DNA of 64,000 nucleotides. It comes from Glandiceps talaboti (taxonomy: Eukaryota > Hemichordata > Enteropneusta > Spengelidae). The notes under the pieces are model-generated. The model searched no databases, was not told the origin of the DNA, and saw only the letters and a program-made list of their open reading frames with translations. The position numbers and the translations under genes are program-made. The stretch covers positions 10,431,259-10,495,258 of the forward strand of contig NC_135559.1 in NCBI RefSeq assembly GCF_964340395.1, given 5' to 3'. Below, piece after piece: positions 60,378-64,000 of the stretch. Numbering within the stretch: position 1 is the first letter of the stretch; every line of letters begins with the position of its first letter.

Positions 60378-62392
60378 TTACAGTGGATGTCTTTCTAATA
60401 ATGTCAAGCCAACAGTACTTATTTCATTGCCTTGACAGCAGGTACATTTTATCTTCGATAAATGAAACGCCATAAACAAAAATACCCCTTGAAGACTGTT
60501 GATGACAGAACATACAGAGCCTAAGTAAGGATCTTGAATGAAGCTATTAATCAAACATATACTCCAACTTAACCCTGTCATTATCGTTAACTTGATGCAC
60601 AACGGGATGTATTTCTTGACCTTCTGGATTTGACTTTGCATCGTCACATCAACTGTTGTATTGACAACGTTATACATAGTGAAGACAAGACAACACATAT
60701 TGAAGAGAATGATAGCCACGATGGGACCATAGAAGAAGATATAAAGAGCAGTGGGATTTCCTATCCAACATAACTCAGAACCATAACCGACAGAAAAAGA
60801 CGTACAACGGCAAAGATCAAGGGCGATAGCTAGGCCGACTACAACGGCCGGTGAAATCCATCCTATTAAACAGAATTTCATAAGAGCTCGTTCACTTCTA
60901 ATAACACTAGCACACTTTGCTACAGAATAGAATGTACTGCAGACGTCATAGTTGAGGATGGCAATCCAAACGAAATATATCAACCAAGCATAGTGTTGTA
61001 AGGCAGCCAACGAAAAACAAAATTTAGGGAATTCATTCAGCCACATACCGGACACAAATATACCCTGGGCTACTAGCAAAGCAATGGTCAAATTTAGTTT
61101 AATCTTACCAGGGAAATTGTGTAAAGTGGACTTCAAGAAATACTTAAATATACCTCCTATCAAGAAGAGTATAGATGTAATGCAACATCCTAGGGTTGTG
61201 TATGCTGATAGCTGGTCGACGGTCATTACGTTATTTATACCAAAAAAGCATGCAAGTGCCATGGACTGATTTCGCAATAATATGAAAAAATTCGTGGAAT
61301 ACTTCTTACTAGCAACGCTGAAAATCAGCCTTCTATCGATAATTTCAAATTCAGTTTGATTCAGTTGAAAGATTCTTTCTACAGGACATTCATCAATAAA
61401 TTTCCCAATCATAATAGTTTCATTATTGGATACAGTTAGAGTTGGGTCGCTAGGTATTATTAGACCCGTGTAGTTGCTTGAAGGGGTAGAATATGAGCCG
61501 TTAATCAGAGACCCGTTAATCAAATGCACGTTACTTGGAAAACTAACACTTTTCAAGTTGACTTGTGATTTGCACCGTAATGATGTGGGGTCTAGACGCG
61601 TACCATTTTTACATATCAGGTTGTGTTTGAATAAATCTCCGTATATGTCAACAAAAACTGACACATCAGCATTGTGATTGATAGAGAAGAGCATACTCAA
61701 AGCGTACAATCCTCTCAAGTCTCCTACATTAATCCCACATGCAGTATTATACATGCCATTACATTTTGCGCAATGTATGTTTCTATAGTGAGTAGACCAG
61801 GACTGATATTTGACGTGGACAATGGAAAGGTAAGAATGACACTTACTTTGCAACTCGATGAAATCTGTTAAATTCTTATCAGTAAACACACTGGAATGAT
61901 AAAGTGTTACATTACAAGAATCTATGTATGGAATACAAATTCGTGGCTTGGATATGGAACGGGGGTATTCAAATTGCATATAACAACGATCCATGTTTAC
62001 TGATAGAAAGTCAATAATCGAGGAGATATTCAACTCATCATTTCCATGCCCGGAAGGATAAAACTTGCATTGCCAGGATGTCTGCCAATATTGCGCGTCT
62101 AGCTCATCCACGCCATTACAGGTTGCACAGTAGATGTTGCGGTAAACGATTCCATTTGGCCCAGTTACCGGTATACCAGATCTTTCAAAATCTGATGAGG
62201 AATGTAAATAAAAACTCAATTATTACTCACAACTTGACACATTCAGTCACGTACCCATCTCCTCATTTAACAAGACATTGTTGCTAGATTATCATAACAT
62301 CTGCCATCATCTACATTACCAGCACCACCACCATCGACATCATCAACATCATCATCACCACCACCACTACTACCACCACCACCATCACCACC

Positions 62393-62482
<90 letters not shown>

Positions 62483-63044
62483 GTAACTTTCATCGTCATC
62501 ATAGTCATAATCTTTGGTATCATTGGCATTATAGACATTATGGGATTATGTTCCTACTGCCTGTTACTACACTTATCTTACCTGTGTTGTTACTTCCCAT
62601 CAGACATTTGTCTCCAATGTCGTCATCTCTCCACCAGTCTGGACACCTGTGTTTCATCCAATAACCTATTGGCAGACCATCTAAATGCACACACGACTCG
62701 AGCTCACCATTGACATCTTCAATATCACGTTCACTGGTCGAATTACTCTCAGGTGAGTCTATCTCTGCATTACATGCATCTCGGTAGTCAGGGCAACAGT
62801 CACCATAATACAGACATTTTGAATCACAGCTACAACCCCATACATCTTGGCGAACCTGTGATGCATTGCAAATTGTTTGACCATCTTGGGAATAGCACGA
62901 GTTCCATTTCTGCGTTGCATCATAAAACACAGATGGTGGTCTACATTGAAGTTGATCGTCATCGTCTGTCGATTGGCCATTTAATTGAACTACTAATATT
63001 CCCAAAATCATTAGCAGAATGGCTCTATTCATCTCTCCAGCCAT
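60378..63044 (-). CDS. Somatomedin-B / family-B-like 7TM receptor, copy 3
   Basis: Exon 1 is 62582-63044 and exon 2 is 60378-62191 (minus), with a phase 1 intron of 390 bp; 758 residues. Domain order is as in copies 1 and 2. It lacks about 12 residues of the Asn-rich ectodomain repeat that copies 1 and 2 share (between LIN and GSL). Near the C-terminus one extra A after CAAGGCAATGAA removes the stop used by copies 1 and 2, so the tail gains ISTVGLTLLERHPL (14 residues). Exon 1 differs after LQC (RPPSVFYDATQKW). Splice sites and the 7TM core are intact. Only about 150 bp of 5' flank remain colinear with the other units before a deletion junction, so its control may differ. Confidence 0.92.
62311..62481. 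repeat. CCA/ATC arrays in receptor copy 3 intron
   Basis: Mixed CCA/ATC repeats and then a clean ATC array (62408-62481), the same intron position as in copies 1 and 2. Confidence 0.95.
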
Positions 63045-64000
63045 CTTTTGAATTTAAACACAGAAAACAAAACGATTTATTACTATCTAGCTCATTTTTT
63101 ATTATCAATTAGCAAATAGCCCGTGCTTAACATGGCATTTAAATATATATACAATATTTCTAGGTAGGATATTTCAAGTTTTATATGGGTCGCAGGTTAA
63201 ATCTGCCACGCCAATTGTCAACATCTGCTAATATACACCAACGTTTATATATGGATGCTACCATGCATTTTTGTGTGACACATGAAATTGATTTGTAGGA
63301 CTCCTCGACGTTCTCCTATATATTTTCTGCTTTCAAGACGTGTTTTGTTCCATTAGCTTACTGTATTAATGCATAGACATTGTCATAAATGTAGGCATCA
63401 TCTGTGGTATCATGAAATTTAATGGTAAGTATAAAAAAGGCAATAACGACAGTGATAAACTGTGGCAGCACGAAATAGCTTGTGTTCAAATCCCCTTTGA
63501 TTTGAATTGTAGAAGTGGACACAAACCAAGGTCGTATCGAGCTACATATTGTCGCAAAAATAATTGAATCTTAATAACTAAAATCCACACGTTTTGAGTC
63601 TACCAATAGAACGTTCAAAAGGAACATTTTAATCTATGCTTGTGAACCGAACACGTGTTGGAGTATACAAGCAAGGAAGAATCTCCCGCCCACTTTTTTA
63701 GAAATAGTATTATAGGGATGGTAAAGTGTCTGCCTCTTTGCTATCAACTTAATAAAAAAACTATGCCAATTGCTTTGATGTTTGGCTGTAGATGAACCTT
63801 TGTTAAAGGTCAATTATGTCGGCTAGCATGGCAACCACAGACGAATAAGGGAAAGGGATATATGTGGATTAATAGGTGTCACATAACGTTTTTCTGTTAT
63901 GGGTTCAGTATACATACCCTTCATTACTTTGATATGAGACTGGGACATGGCCACCTCTTATGAGGAGGGAATCTAGGGGGTCTACCCCTAGAAGCCCTTA
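63045..64000. other. Upstream flank of receptor copy 3 and window end
   Basis: Homology to unit 2 continues to about 63200, jumps over 1.6 kb, resumes to about 63708, then stops. The last 290 bp match nothing else in the window and show no coding signal. Confidence 0.7.

Noticed and set aside
63930-64000. Short inverted repeat CTAGGGG...CCCCTAG at the window end
   Set aside because: A seven-base stem is too short to claim a terminator or element end.

Overview
The window is nuclear DNA of an animal, most likely a marine invertebrate. Genes are split by GT-AG introns and encode animal extracellular families (CAP, LDL-receptor YWTD propellers, EGF, sushi/CCP, somatomedin B, family-B 7TM receptors). 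DNA is AT-rich and dense in di-, tri- and tetranucleotide arrays, with tRNA-derived SINEs and a LINE fragment. The sequence alone does not settle the phylum. No rRNA, tRNA gene, CRISPR or prokaryotic feature was seen.

Layout. (1) 1717-4205 (+): a five-exon CAP-domain gene of the GAPR-1/GLIPR2 type (252 codons) with a Lys-rich, potentially N-myristoylated N-terminal extension. (2) 7347-35767 (+): a 20-exon gene for a 1092-residue type I membrane protein. Its order is signal peptide, propeller 1, EGF, propeller 2, EGF, CCP, propeller 3, Ser/Thr stalk, TM helix and a 37-residue tail; all intron phases join in one frame. (3) Intron 2 of that gene (13.8 kb) holds a complete two-exon gene on the opposite strand (15485-18238) for a somatomedin-B family-B-like 7TM receptor. 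(4) 36752 to about 63710: two further tandem copies of the intron-2 block, each preceded by a 1.2-1.3 kb linker. Each carries an intact receptor gene (44172-47967 and 60378-63044, minus). The middle copy also dragged along exons 3 and 4 of the propeller gene, now frameshifted relics (51582-52611).

Relationships. Non-coding flanks show units 2 and 3 as sisters and unit 1 as more diverged. The three receptor coding sequences are far more alike than these flanks and are mosaic: some segments pair units 1 and 3 against 2, others 2 and 3 against 1, others 1 and 2 against 3. This points to ectopic gene conversion. A nested, antisense receptor gene has therefore escaped its host intron by segmental duplication and become a small, concertedly evolving receptor cluster. 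Other structure includes a foldback MITE-like element between two tetranucleotide arrays, a LINE endonuclease fragment in one receptor intron, a SINE shared by units 1 and 2, and a read-through frame after exon 4 that resembles an alternative propeller strand.
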